Origin: Clostridia bacterium
Lineage (GTDB): Bacteria > Bacillota > Clostridia > Oscillospirales > Acutalibacteraceae
Direction: 5' to 3'
NCBI GenBank assembly: GCA_017615405.1
Contig: JAGAAE010000006.1
Location: forward strand, 1-5,096
Length of the DNA: 5,096 nt
The notes under the pieces were generated by a model. It worked only from the letters and a program-made list of their open reading frames with translations, had not been told where the DNA came from and made no database searches. The position numbers and the translations under genes were made by a program. Positions 1 through 5,048 of the stretch are shown here, in pieces (within the stretch, counting starts at the first letter, position 1; every line of letters starts with the position of its first letter).

Positions 1-17
1 TTTCTTGCTGTTTTTTT

Positions 18-52
18 AATATTAAAGCGCCGTCGAAGAGGATCGACGGCGC
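18..52 (-). terminator. Intrinsic terminator of glmS
   Basis: A perfect 10-bp inverted repeat (GCGCCGTCGA at 27-36, TCGACGGCGC at 43-52) with a 6-nt loop lies 9 nt beyond the glmS stop codon. On the minus strand the stem is followed by TTTAATATT, a broken U-tract, so termination is plausible but may be leaky. No U-run follows the stem on the plus strand, so it looks one-directional. Confidence 0.75.
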
Positions 53-61
53 ACGAGAACG

Positions 62-1888
62 TTATTCTACCGTAACCGATTTTGCTAGGTTCCTCGGCTT
101 GTCTATATCACAGCCTTTGTGATATGCAACGTAGTATGCGTAGATCTGGAAGGGGATGACCTCGGTCGAGGCAACGAGAAGTTCGTGGACCTTCGGAACG
201 TAGATCATTTGATTTGATTCCTTTTCAAATTCCGTCTCGCCCTCGTTTGCGCAGGTTATGACGTAAGCGCCCCTTGCCGCGACCTCCTTGATGTTGCTTA
301 GCATTTTATCCGCAAGGTCGTTGTAGCAGGACAGGGCAAACACCGTCCTGTCCTCCTCAATAAGCGAGATAGTGCCGTGTTTCAGTTCTCCGGCGGCGTA
401 AGCCTCGGAGTGGATATATGATATCTCTTTCAGTTTAAGTGAGGCTTCAAGCGCAACGGCATAATCGAGATTTCTTCCTATAAAAAAGAGTGACTGTGTG
501 TTTACGCAGCGTTTTGCCATCTCTTTAAGTCTGTCTTTTTGTAAAAGTATTTTCTCGATCTTTTGCGGCAACGCCTTGACCTCTGCTAAGAAATCGGCGA
601 TATATTTATCGTCCTTTGTACCAAGATGCTTTGCCGCCCACGCCGCAAAGAGATACATTACCGAAACCTGCGTCGAATAACCCTTTGTCGTGGCAACGGC
701 GATCTCGGGACCTGCCCACGTGTATATAACGTCATCGGAGGCGTTTGCGATCGAACTTCCAACGACGTTTACGATCGAGATGACGTGGGAGCCTAAACGT
801 TTTGCCTCTTTGAGCGCCGCCAGGGTATCGGCGGTCTCGCCCGACTGACTGATAACGATCGTAAGGGTCTCATCGTCGATTATCGGGTTTCTGTAACGGA
901 ATTCGCTTGCGAGATCGACCTCGCAGGGGATACGGGTCATATCCTCAATAACGTATTTCCCTACGATACCGGCGTGGTATGCCGAGCCGCAGGCGATAAT
1001 AACGATACGGTTTATACCCTTTAATTTGTCGGCAGTCAGGGTGAAGTCCTCGAAAACGACTTCGCCGTTCTTTATCCTTCCTGAAAGGGTCTGCTTTATC
1101 GCCTTCGGCTGCTCAAAGATCTCCTTCATCATAAAATGTTCAAAACCGCCCTTTTCGGCAGCCGAAACGTCCCAGGTAATCTCGGAAACTTCCTTTTCAA
1201 GAGCCTTGCCCGAAAGATCGACGACCTCGGTCTTATCGGGGGTGAGAACGGCGATCTCGTCGTCTCCTAAATATATAATATCTTTGGTAAGTGAGGCGAT
1301 GGCGGTAACGTCCGAAGCAAGGATATTACCTTTGTCCGAAACGCCCAGAATAAGCGGACTGAAACGTTTTGCGGCAACAAGTGTATCGGGGTAGTCAGTG
1401 CATATAATGCCGAGTGCAAAGGAGCCTTCAAGCATTTTTACCACCTTTGAAACGGCCTCAATGAGGTTGCCGTTGTAGTATTTCTCCAAAAGATGGGGGA
1501 CTACCTCGGTGTCGGTCTGACTTAAAAACTTGACGCCTTCGTTTTTAAGCTCCTTGCGAAGGGTAGAGTAGTTTTCGATAATGCCGTTATGAACGACGGC
1601 AAATTTGCAGTTGCCGCTTAGGTGCGGGTGTGCGTTTTCAAGTGAAGGTGCGCCGTGTGTTGCCCATCTCGTATGACCTATGCCGATGTTACCCGAAACG
1701 GTCTTGCCGTTGTCGGTCGAATCGATAAGGGATTTAATTCTGCCCACCGTTTTTTCAGTGGTGATTTTTCCGTTTTCAAGAACGGCAATACCCGCCGAAT
1801 CGTAACCGCGGTATTCGAGTCTGTGAAGACCGTCTAAAAGTAGGGGAGCCGCAGGCAAATTGCCTGTAAAACCAACTATTCCACACAT
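62..1888 (-). CDS. glmS: Glutamine--fructose-6-phosphate aminotransferase (isomerizing)
   Basis: Cytoplasmic enzyme that makes glucosamine-6-phosphate and glutamate from fructose-6-phosphate and glutamine, the entry step to UDP-GlcNAc and peptidoglycan. The 608 residues match the usual full length. The N-terminus MCGIVGF supplies the Cys2 nucleophile of the Ntn-type glutaminase domain (about 1-240), with HTRWATHG at 72-79, Asn101-Gly102 and TDTE at 125-128. Two SIS sugar-isomerase domains follow: the first has GSAYHAG near 301-307, SQSGETADT at 347-355 and TTKGYSTQ at 400-407; the second starts near 465 with FFIGRN. Catalytic isomerase residues appear as Glu488, His504 in ELKHGT, and Lys603 in the conserved C-terminal tail KPRNLAKSVTVE. 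The ATG at 1888 follows AAAGGAAG with a 7-nt spacer. The gene has its own promoter about 57 bp upstream and a hairpin terminator downstream. No glmS ribozyme precedes it. Confidence 0.98.
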   Translation of the reverse strand: MCGIVGFTGNLPAAPLLLDGLHRLEYRGYDSAGIAVLENGKITTEKTVGRIKSLIDSTDNGKTVSGNIGIGHTRWATHGAPSLENAHPHLSGNCKFAVVHNGIIENYSTLRKELKNEGVKFLSQTDTEVVPHLLEKYYNGNLIEAVSKVVKMLEGSFALGIICTDYPDTLVAAKRFSPLILGVSDKGNILASDVTAIASLTKDIIYLGDDEIAVLTPDKTEVVDLSGKALEKEVSEITWDVSAAEKGGFEHFMMKEIFEQPKAIKQTLSGRIKNGEVVFEDFTLTADKLKGINRIVIIACGSAYHAGIVGKYVIEDMTRIPCEVDLASEFRYRNPIIDDETLTIVISQSGETADTLAALKEAKRLGSHVISIVNVVGSSIANASDDVIYTWAGPEIAVATTKGYSTQVSVMYLFAAWAAKHLGTKDDKYIADFLAEVKALPQKIEKILLQKDRLKEMAKRCVNTQSLFFIGRNLDYAVALEASLKLKEISYIHSEAYAAGELKHGTISLIEEDRTVFALSCYNDLADKMLSNIKEVAARGAYVITCANEGETEFEKESNQMIYVPKVHELLVASTEVIPFQIYAYYVAYHKGCDIDKPRNLAKSVTVE

Positions 1889-1944
1889 ATTTTTTCTTCC
1901 TTTGTCAAACGTTATTCTGTCGCCTGATAGTTTACACTTCTACA

Positions 1945-1973
1945 ATTTTATGTTAAAAACGGCGTTATGTCAA
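1945..1973 (-). promoter_or_regulatory. glmS promoter (sigma-A type)
   Basis: On the minus strand TTGACA (1973-1968), a 17-bp spacer and TAAAAT (1950-1945) form a near-consensus housekeeping promoter. The expected start near 1938 gives a leader of about 50 nt before the glmS ATG at 1888, enough for the ribosome binding site and little else. Confidence 0.8.
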
Positions 1974-2014
1974 TCAACCCGAAGTTGCTTTTTTGTAATA
2001 ACCTTAAGTTGACA

Positions 2015-2923
2015 CTATAGTATCGTTGACAACGTAAGCATCTTTTTTACCTCATCATATATATCTTTTGCGCTGTCAACGGGAAGAGGATTCTGCCCCT
2101 TTCCAATCTCTATCGTGAACCCGGGGCGGTCAAATTTTTCGATAAACCAGTCCTTGAACCCGCCTCCGTCGGCAATAGAGATAGGGTAATCGAGCGCATA
2201 GCCCGACTCGGTCGACATCAGTTCGGCTATCCTTCGGCTTCTTCCGGGTCGCCGTTTGCCGTAGGACCAGTAGATGACCCGCCCCTGCGAATGAATGGCA
2301 AAAACCTGCCGTATATTGTTATTTCTGCAAAGGTCACACAGAGCGGCAGTTTCGGGTTCGCTTTCGGGGGAAAAGCCGCCGAACCTTCCCGGCGAAGGAC
2401 CTAAAATACCCATTTTCCGTTCCTTGTCCCTGAGCTCTTTCCAGCCTGCGTCAAAGTTATGGTTTATGTCGACGCCACGGAAATTCGCATTGTATCTTTT
2501 AAAATCTCCCGCGGTCATCCGCTCGATCTCCCATGCTTTTTCGCCGCACGCCGCCGCACCGAGAACGGAAATATCGCAGCCGTCGGGATTTATGCGTGGA
2601 ATTATCATTACCCCTCTGCCGAAAAGCGCCTTTCGGATATTGATGCCGCCGATGGGAGTATCGTTCTGAACGGCTTCGCAAAGGTCTTCGAGCCACATCA
2701 TTATAACGTTTGACGTTATGTGTTCGCTTCCGTGAAAAGCAGCGGCATAAAGGCTGTAACTTTGCGGGTCACCTAAGGCGAGTGCCGAAATTTCTTTGCC
2801 CAAAACGCTTTTTCCTATTGACTTTTTCCTCAAAAAAGTGTATTTTTTAGTCATAAGATTTATTTTGCTTTCGAGTGCATCTGAAACATAGTTTACCGGA
2901 AGAATGAACCTGTCCGTGATCAT
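2015..2923 (-). CDS. M14-family zinc peptidase, gamma-D-glutamyl-meso-diaminopimelate peptidase-like
   Basis: Probable zinc metallopeptidase acting on the gamma-D-Glu-meso-DAP bond of cell-wall peptides. Numbered from the ATG at 2923 (302 residues), the M14 zinc ligands are His64 and Glu67 in HGSE and His211 in HSQG. NPDG sits at 112-115, GVDINHNF at 150-157, SEPET at 188-192, and the catalytic Glu272 lies in FTIEIGKG. HSQG followed by IYW, and His155 where carboxypeptidases A/B usually have Arg (NRNF), resemble the DAP-peptidase branch as I recall it; this subfamily call is inference. No signal peptide is visible, so it may act in the cytoplasm on recycled muropeptides. The start is uncertain: the frame opens after an upstream TAA and offers TTG (2932), GTG (2926) and ATG (2923). 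ATG has GAGG only 3 nt away; TTG has a GGAAG 9 nt away. No clear terminator separates it from glmS, 126 bp downstream. Confidence 0.87.
   Translation of the reverse strand: MITDRFILPVNYVSDALESKINLMTKKYTFLRKKSIGKSVLGKEISALALGDPQSYSLYAAAFHGSEHITSNVIMMWLEDLCEAVQNDTPIGGINIRKALFGRGVMIIPRINPDGCDISVLGAAACGEKAWEIERMTAGDFKRYNANFRGVDINHNFDAGWKELRDKERKMGILGPSPGRFGGFSPESEPETAALCDLCRNNNIRQVFAIHSQGRVIYWSYGKRRPGRSRRIAELMSTESGYALDYPISIADGGGFKDWFIEKFDRPGFTIEIGKGQNPLPVDSAKDIYDEVKKMLTLSTIL
2818..2846 (+). promoter_or_regulatory. Putative promoter of the Nudix gene, inside the peptidase gene
   Basis: TTGACT (2818-2823), a 17-bp spacer and TATTTT (2841-2846) lie on the plus strand within the 5' part of the divergent peptidase gene. 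Initiation near 2853 would give a leader of about 119 nt for the Nudix gene. This is the best-spaced promoter seen upstream of 2972, but the region is AT-rich and the call rests on consensus match only. Confidence 0.45.
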
Positions 2924-2946
2924 CACCCTCAAAGGTTTTTACTTCC

Positions 2947-2952
2947 ATTATA
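2947..2952 (-). promoter_or_regulatory. Possible -10 box for the peptidase gene
   Basis: The minus strand reads TATAAT at 2952-2947 in the short divergent intergenic gap. No good -35 sits 17 bp upstream (TCATTA is there). Initiation would fall near 2940, giving a very short leader and favouring the GTG or ATG start over the TTG at 2932. Weak evidence. Confidence 0.3.
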
Positions 2953-2971
2953 TTAAAGGGGACGCATTTTA

Positions 2972-3505
2972 ATGAATTTAAAAGAAGAAACTATCGAAAC
3001 AAAAACCGTTTATAACGGCAGAGTCATAGATCTTGTCGTCGATACCGTAACGCTTCCGAATGGCAAAGAGGCAAAACGCGAGGTCGTAAGACACAAGGGC
3101 GGGGTAGGCGTTATCGCCGAGGACGATAACGGAAATATCCTGTTTGTCAAACAATTCAGATATCCTTATAAAGAAGAAATATACGAGATCCCCGCCGGTA
3201 AAAGAGACAGCCTTGACGAGGAGCCGATAGAATGCGGTAAGCGCGAATTAAGGGAGGAGACCGGCGCCGTTGCGGACGAGATGATTTCGCTCGGAAAGCT
3301 TTATCCTTCGCCGGGATATTGCGGCGAGATCATCTGGCTGTTTGCCGCGAAGGGGCTTGAATTTGCCGATGATCAACTTGATGAAGACGAATTCCTGAAC
3401 GTTGAAAGGATCCCGCTTGAGAAGGCGGTCGAAATGGTGATGAAGGGCGAAATATCCGACGCTAAGACCCAGATCGCGATCTTGAAATATAAAATGATGA
3501 AATAG
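2972..3505 (+). CDS. Nudix hydrolase, ADP-ribose pyrophosphatase type
   Basis: Likely hydrolyses ADP-ribose (or related nucleoside-diphosphate sugars) to AMP and ribose-5-phosphate, a cytoplasmic housecleaning reaction needing divalent metal. The 177 residues fit the NudF/YqkG group. The Nudix box runs from Gly76 to Val100 and ends RELREETGAV, giving metal-binding Glu92, Glu95 and Glu96. One residue is inserted in the first spacer (six residues between Gly76 and Glu83 instead of five). Upstream features typical of this subfamily are the VRHKGGVGVIA strand (39-49) and KQFRYPYKEEIYEIPAG (60-76). Downstream, SPGYCGE (113-119) places a proline about 15 residues after the box, a known marker of ADP-ribose pyrophosphatases. 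The ATG at 2972 follows AAAGGGG with a 10-nt spacer. The gene is divergent from the peptidase, and no terminator is seen before the next promoter at 3516. Confidence 0.92.
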   Translation: MNLKEETIETKTVYNGRVIDLVVDTVTLPNGKEAKREVVRHKGGVGVIAEDDNGNILFVKQFRYPYKEEIYEIPAGKRDSLDEEPIECGKRELREETGAVADEMISLGKLYPSPGYCGEIIWLFAAKGLEFADDQLDEDEFLNVERIPLEKAVEMVMKGEISDAKTQIAILKYKMMK

Positions 3506-3515
3506 GAAATTATTG

Positions 3516-3544
3516 TTGACATATGACCTTAATTGTGATATTAT
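3516..3544 (+). promoter_or_regulatory. Promoter of the riboswitch-exchanger transcript
   Basis: Perfect TTGACA (3516-3521), a 17-bp spacer and TATTAT (3539-3544) begin 10 bp after the Nudix stop codon. Initiation is expected near 3551, just before the aptamer, so the leader to the exchanger start is about 220 nt. Confidence 0.85.
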
Positions 3545-3553
3545 ACTTTATGT

Positions 3554-3653
3554 GTTTGAGGGAGTAGCAGGCACTTTTGTGTAACAAGTCAACAACCTCG
3601 ACCTATGGACAAACGTCTGCGGTCTGGCTTGTTTTAATTTGCGAGACTCATTG
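3554..3653 (+). promoter_or_regulatory. yybP-ykoY riboswitch aptamer (Mn2+ sensor)
   Basis: The 5' signature GGGAGTAGC (3560-3568) and 3' signature GCGAGAC (3641-3647) match the conserved core strands of the yybP-ykoY family (GGGGAGUAGC and GCAAGACC in the Lactococcus version). Helices that can be drawn are P1, TGAG (3557-3560) with CTCA (3647-3650); P2, GCAC/GTGT closing a TTTT loop (3571-3582); and P3, AACAAGTC (3583-3590) with GGCTTGTT (3626-3633), 8 bp with one G-U. Above an internal loop, GACC (3600-3603) pairs with GGTC (3621-3624) and closes a loop containing ACAAACG. Members of this family bind Mn2+ between two docked loops and usually turn on Mn2+ exporters. P1 is short (4 clear pairs), which is the weakest part of the match. 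Confidence 0.88.
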
Positions 3654-3662
3654 TATAACTTT

Positions 3663-3709
3663 AAAGCTGTACTATGGGTTTATTATGTTTTTTATTCGGG
3701 GACAGCTTT
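3663..3709 (+). promoter_or_regulatory. Antiterminator pairing of the riboswitch expression platform
   Basis: AAAGCTGT (3663-3670) is exactly complementary to ACAGCTTT (3702-3709), giving 8 Watson-Crick pairs. The 3' arm is also the inner 5' half of the terminator hairpin, so the two structures exclude each other. The 5' arm begins 12 nt after the last nucleotides of aptamer helix P1. How P1 formation frees or captures this arm is not evident from the sequence. Confidence 0.65.
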
Positions 3710-3727
3710 TGTTGTACCCCGATTTTT
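3696..3727 (+). terminator. Riboswitch-controlled intrinsic terminator
   Basis: TCGGGGACAGC (3696-3706), a TTTT loop and GTTGT-A-CCCCGA (3711-3722) form an 11-bp stem with one G-U and one bulged A, followed at once by TTTTT (3723-3727). It lies 45 nt before the exchanger start codon inside the leader, the classic position for attenuation control. Confidence 0.85.
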
Positions 3728-3771
3728 GCTTTATAGGCAGCATACTGTCATCCTGAAATCAAGGTGAGATC

Positions 3772-4737
3772 ATGTCTGTTTTTTTAACAGTTTTATTATT
3801 TATCTTGGGATTGGTTCTCGTCGTCAAGGGCGGAGACTATTTTGTTGACGCAGCTTCCTGGATAGCCGAGGTAAGCGGAATACCCAAGCTTATTATCGGT
3901 GCCACCGTCGTCAGCATTGCAACGACCCTTCCAGAAATGCTCGTGTCGGTTATGGCGGCTTATGAAAAGAAGGTCGATATGTCGATCGGAAACGCCGTTG
4001 GCAGCGTCACCGCCAATATCGGGCTTATTATGGCGATTTCTCTTATCTTTATGCCGGGGATCATCAAGCGCAAGGATTATTTGTTGAAATCAGTTCTTAT
4101 GCTTCTCGCGGCTTCGATAATCGTCCTTTGCGGAGTGTTCGATAAGGTCACTGTTCTGTTTTCAATTATATTGCTCATTATTTTTGCCGTTTTCTTTGTC
4201 GAAAACTTTATCGTCGCAAAAAAAGCGGTCATATCCTCTAAGTCGGAAGAAAAGGAAGAGGATCTGACTGCTAAAAAAACTATTATAATAAACATTATTA
4301 AGTTTGTTTTCGGCGCCGCGGGAATAGTTATTGGCGCAAGACTCCTTGTAAATGAGGGAAGCGAAATAGCAAGGCTTTTGAGGGTTGACGAGCGCATCAT
4401 ATCGGTCACGATGGTCGCTGTCGGAACGTCACTTCCGGAACTTATTACGACCATAACCGCAATATCGAAGAAACAGTCGGAACTTTCGGTTGGAAACATT
4501 ATCGGCGCAAATATTATGGATCTTACCCTTATTATGCCGCTTTCGTCCATCGTCGCCGGTAAAGAACTTCCCATAACGCAAATGTCAAAATTTGTTGATC
4601 TTCCCGCCTGTCTGCTTGTCGGGGTCATAGCGCTTGTTCCGGCGCTTATAAGGAAGAAGTTTACGCGGTTGCAGGGCGCCTGCCTGCTCGCCGTATATAT
4701 CGCTTATTTGGGAATCACCTGTTTTGTGACCCTGTAA
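3772..4737 (+). CDS. CaCA-family cation exchanger (YrbG-like), probable Mn2+/Ca2+ exporter
   Basis: Inner-membrane exchanger of 321 residues, a normal length for bacterial Na+/Ca2+ exchanger-like proteins. About ten hydrophobic helices are visible, five on each side of a charged cytoplasmic linker (about 149-169, rich in Lys/Glu/Ser). The two inverted alpha repeats are clear: alpha-1 has GATVVSIATTLPE (43-55) and GNAVGS (73-78); alpha-2 has VTMVAVGTSLPE (212-223) and GNIIGANIMD (241-250). Glu55 and Glu223 match the ion-coordinating glutamates, and Asp250 the alpha-2 acidic position. Alpha-1 reads ATT where GTS is usual, and alpha-2 reads GAN rather than GSN. The ATG at 3772 follows AAGGTGAG. 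The family moves Ca2+ out against Na+ or H+, but the Mn2+ riboswitch upstream suggests Mn2+ export here (inference). No terminator precedes the next promoter, so some transcripts may continue into the tRNA. Confidence 0.92.
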   Translation: MSVFLTVLLFILGLVLVVKGGDYFVDAASWIAEVSGIPKLIIGATVVSIATTLPEMLVSVMAAYEKKVDMSIGNAVGSVTANIGLIMAISLIFMPGIIKRKDYLLKSVLMLLAASIIVLCGVFDKVTVLFSIILLIIFAVFFVENFIVAKKAVISSKSEEKEEDLTAKKTIIINIIKFVFGAAGIVIGARLLVNEGSEIARLLRVDERIISVTMVAVGTSLPELITTITAISKKQSELSVGNIIGANIMDLTLIMPLSSIVAGKELPITQMSKFVDLPACLLVGVIALVPALIRKKFTRLQGACLLAVYIAYLGITCFVTL

Positions 4738-4750
4738 AGCAAATTTTATC

Positions 4751-4779
4751 TTGACACAACGTGCATTTTGATATATAAT
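4751..4779 (+). promoter_or_regulatory. tRNA-Gln promoter
   Basis: Perfect TTGACA (4751-4756), a 17-bp spacer and perfect TATAAT (4774-4779), the strongest promoter in the window. Initiation near 4786 gives a leader of about 11 nt before the mature tRNA 5' end, typical of a stable-RNA gene. Confidence 0.9.
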
Positions 4780-4796
4780 ACCTAACGTTGACACAT

Positions 4797-4870
4797 TGGG
4801 GAATTGTGTAACGGTAGCACGACAGACTCTGACTCTGTTTGTTGGGGTTCGAATCCCTATTCCCCAGCCA
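4797..4870 (+). tRNA. tRNA-Gln, anticodon CTG
   Basis: A complete cloverleaf can be drawn. The acceptor stem is TGGGGAA (4797-4803) with TTCCCCA (4860-4866), and the discriminator G4867 is followed by encoded CCA (4868-4870). The D arm is GTG/CAC (4806-4808, 4818-4820) around TAACGGTAG. The anticodon stem is ACAGA/TCTGT (4822-4826, 4834-4838) with loop CTCTGAC, placing anticodon CTG at 4829-4831. A 4-nt variable region precedes the T arm, TGGGG/CCCTA with loop TTCGAAT (4848-4854). It reads CAG glutamine codons. Its last 19 nt recur downstream at 5028-5046. Confidence 0.96.
4852..4870 (+). repeat. tRNA 3'-end direct repeat, copy 1 (within tRNA-Gln)
   Basis: AATCCCTATTCCCCAGCCA covers part of the T loop, the 3' half of the T stem, the 3' acceptor strand, the discriminator base and CCA. 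The same 19 nt occur once more at 5028-5046 on the same strand. Flanking bases differ on both sides, so the repeat is exactly 19 nt. Confidence 0.95.
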
Positions 4871-4907
4871 GAAACTAAGCTCACCATTTCGGGTGGGCTT
4901 AGTTTCT
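4870..4907 (+). terminator. Long hairpin directly after the tRNA, terminator-like
   Basis: GAAACTAAGCTCACC (4871-4885) pairs along its whole length with GGTGGGCTTAGTTTC (4892-4906), 15 bp with one G-U, around the loop ATTTCG. A4870 and T4907 can add a pair. The run after it (CGTTTGTAT) is a poor U-tract, so termination may be inefficient. It starts exactly at the tRNA CCA end and lies inside the segment bounded by the tRNA 3'-end repeats. Confidence 0.65.
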
Positions 4908-4920
4908 CGTTTGTATATGC

Positions 4921-5034
4921 AGGGATTCGAACAAGGGCGATTTTGCTTGCAAAATTGCGACCTTTCGGGGAACGGTCGCAAAGCCCGTGGGCAAGCGAAG
5001 CGCGAAGGCGGCGGCAGCCGCCGAAGAAATCCCT
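4921..5034 (+). repeat. Structured non-coding segment bounded by an inverted T-arm copy
   Basis: The segment opens with AGGGATTCGAAC (4921-4932), the exact reverse complement of tRNA positions 4847-4858. Its AGGGATT can pair with AATCCCT of the second tRNA-end copy (5028-5034), closing the whole segment. Inside lie a 9-bp hairpin GCGATTTTG/CAAAATTGC (4937-4958), a partly competing 8-bp hairpin TTGCGACC/GGTCGCAA (4955-4981) and a GC-only hairpin GGCGGC/GCCGCC with loop GGCA (5007-5022). No convincing coding sequence is present: an open frame runs through, but it also reads through the tRNA. Base composition at 4957-5026 is much richer in GC than the neighbouring genes. Its function and family are not recognised. 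Confidence 0.7.
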
Positions 5035-5046
5035 ATTCCCCAGCCA
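5028..5046 (+). repeat. tRNA 3'-end direct repeat, copy 2 (orphan)
   Basis: An exact second copy of the tRNA-Gln 3' terminus including CCA, 176 bp after copy 1. No anticodon arm or 5' half belongs to it, so it is not a tRNA gene. It is followed 2 nt later by the strong terminator hairpin, which is what one would expect if this were the original end of the tRNA gene before an insertion. Confidence 0.95.
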
Positions 5047-5048
5047 TT

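Noticed and set aside
1026..1394. Plus-strand 122-codon open frame inside glmS
   Set aside because: It lies opposite a complete, conserved glmS and has serine-rich antisense composition and no recognisable motif.
58..1918. Direct 11-nt repeat AACGTTATTCT at 58-68 and 1908-1918 flanking glmS
   Set aside because: It is short and AT-rich, one copy includes the glmS stop codon, and nothing else suggests transposition; likely chance.
1974..2014. Possible terminator after the peptidase gene (CAAC/GTTG around TTCGG, minus strand)
   Set aside because: Only four base pairs and no U-tract follow; too weak to call.
2009..2032. Two TTGACA hexamers on the plus strand (2009-2014 and 2026-2031)
   Set aside because: Neither has a -10 box at suitable spacing, and there is no plus-strand gene downstream within reach.
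2295..2713. Overlapping plus-strand open frames of 124 and 84 codons inside the peptidase gene
   Set aside because: Both are antisense to conserved peptidase motifs and neither has a recognisable domain or ribosome binding site.
4077..4628. Minus-strand 183-codon open frame inside the exchanger gene
   Set aside because: It is a shadow of the exchanger reading frame, and its serine/isoleucine-rich translation shows no domain.
4789..4794. A second TTGACA just before the tRNA
   Set aside because: It lies downstream of the expected transcription start, and its -10 would fall inside the tRNA, where no suitable hexamer exists.
4585..4981. Minus-strand open frames of 88 and 100 codons over the end of the exchanger gene and the tRNA
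   Set aside because: They are antisense to the exchanger and the tRNA, and their protein sequences (GIRTPT/GNRDSNP-type) are the familiar artefact of translating a tRNA T arm in reverse.
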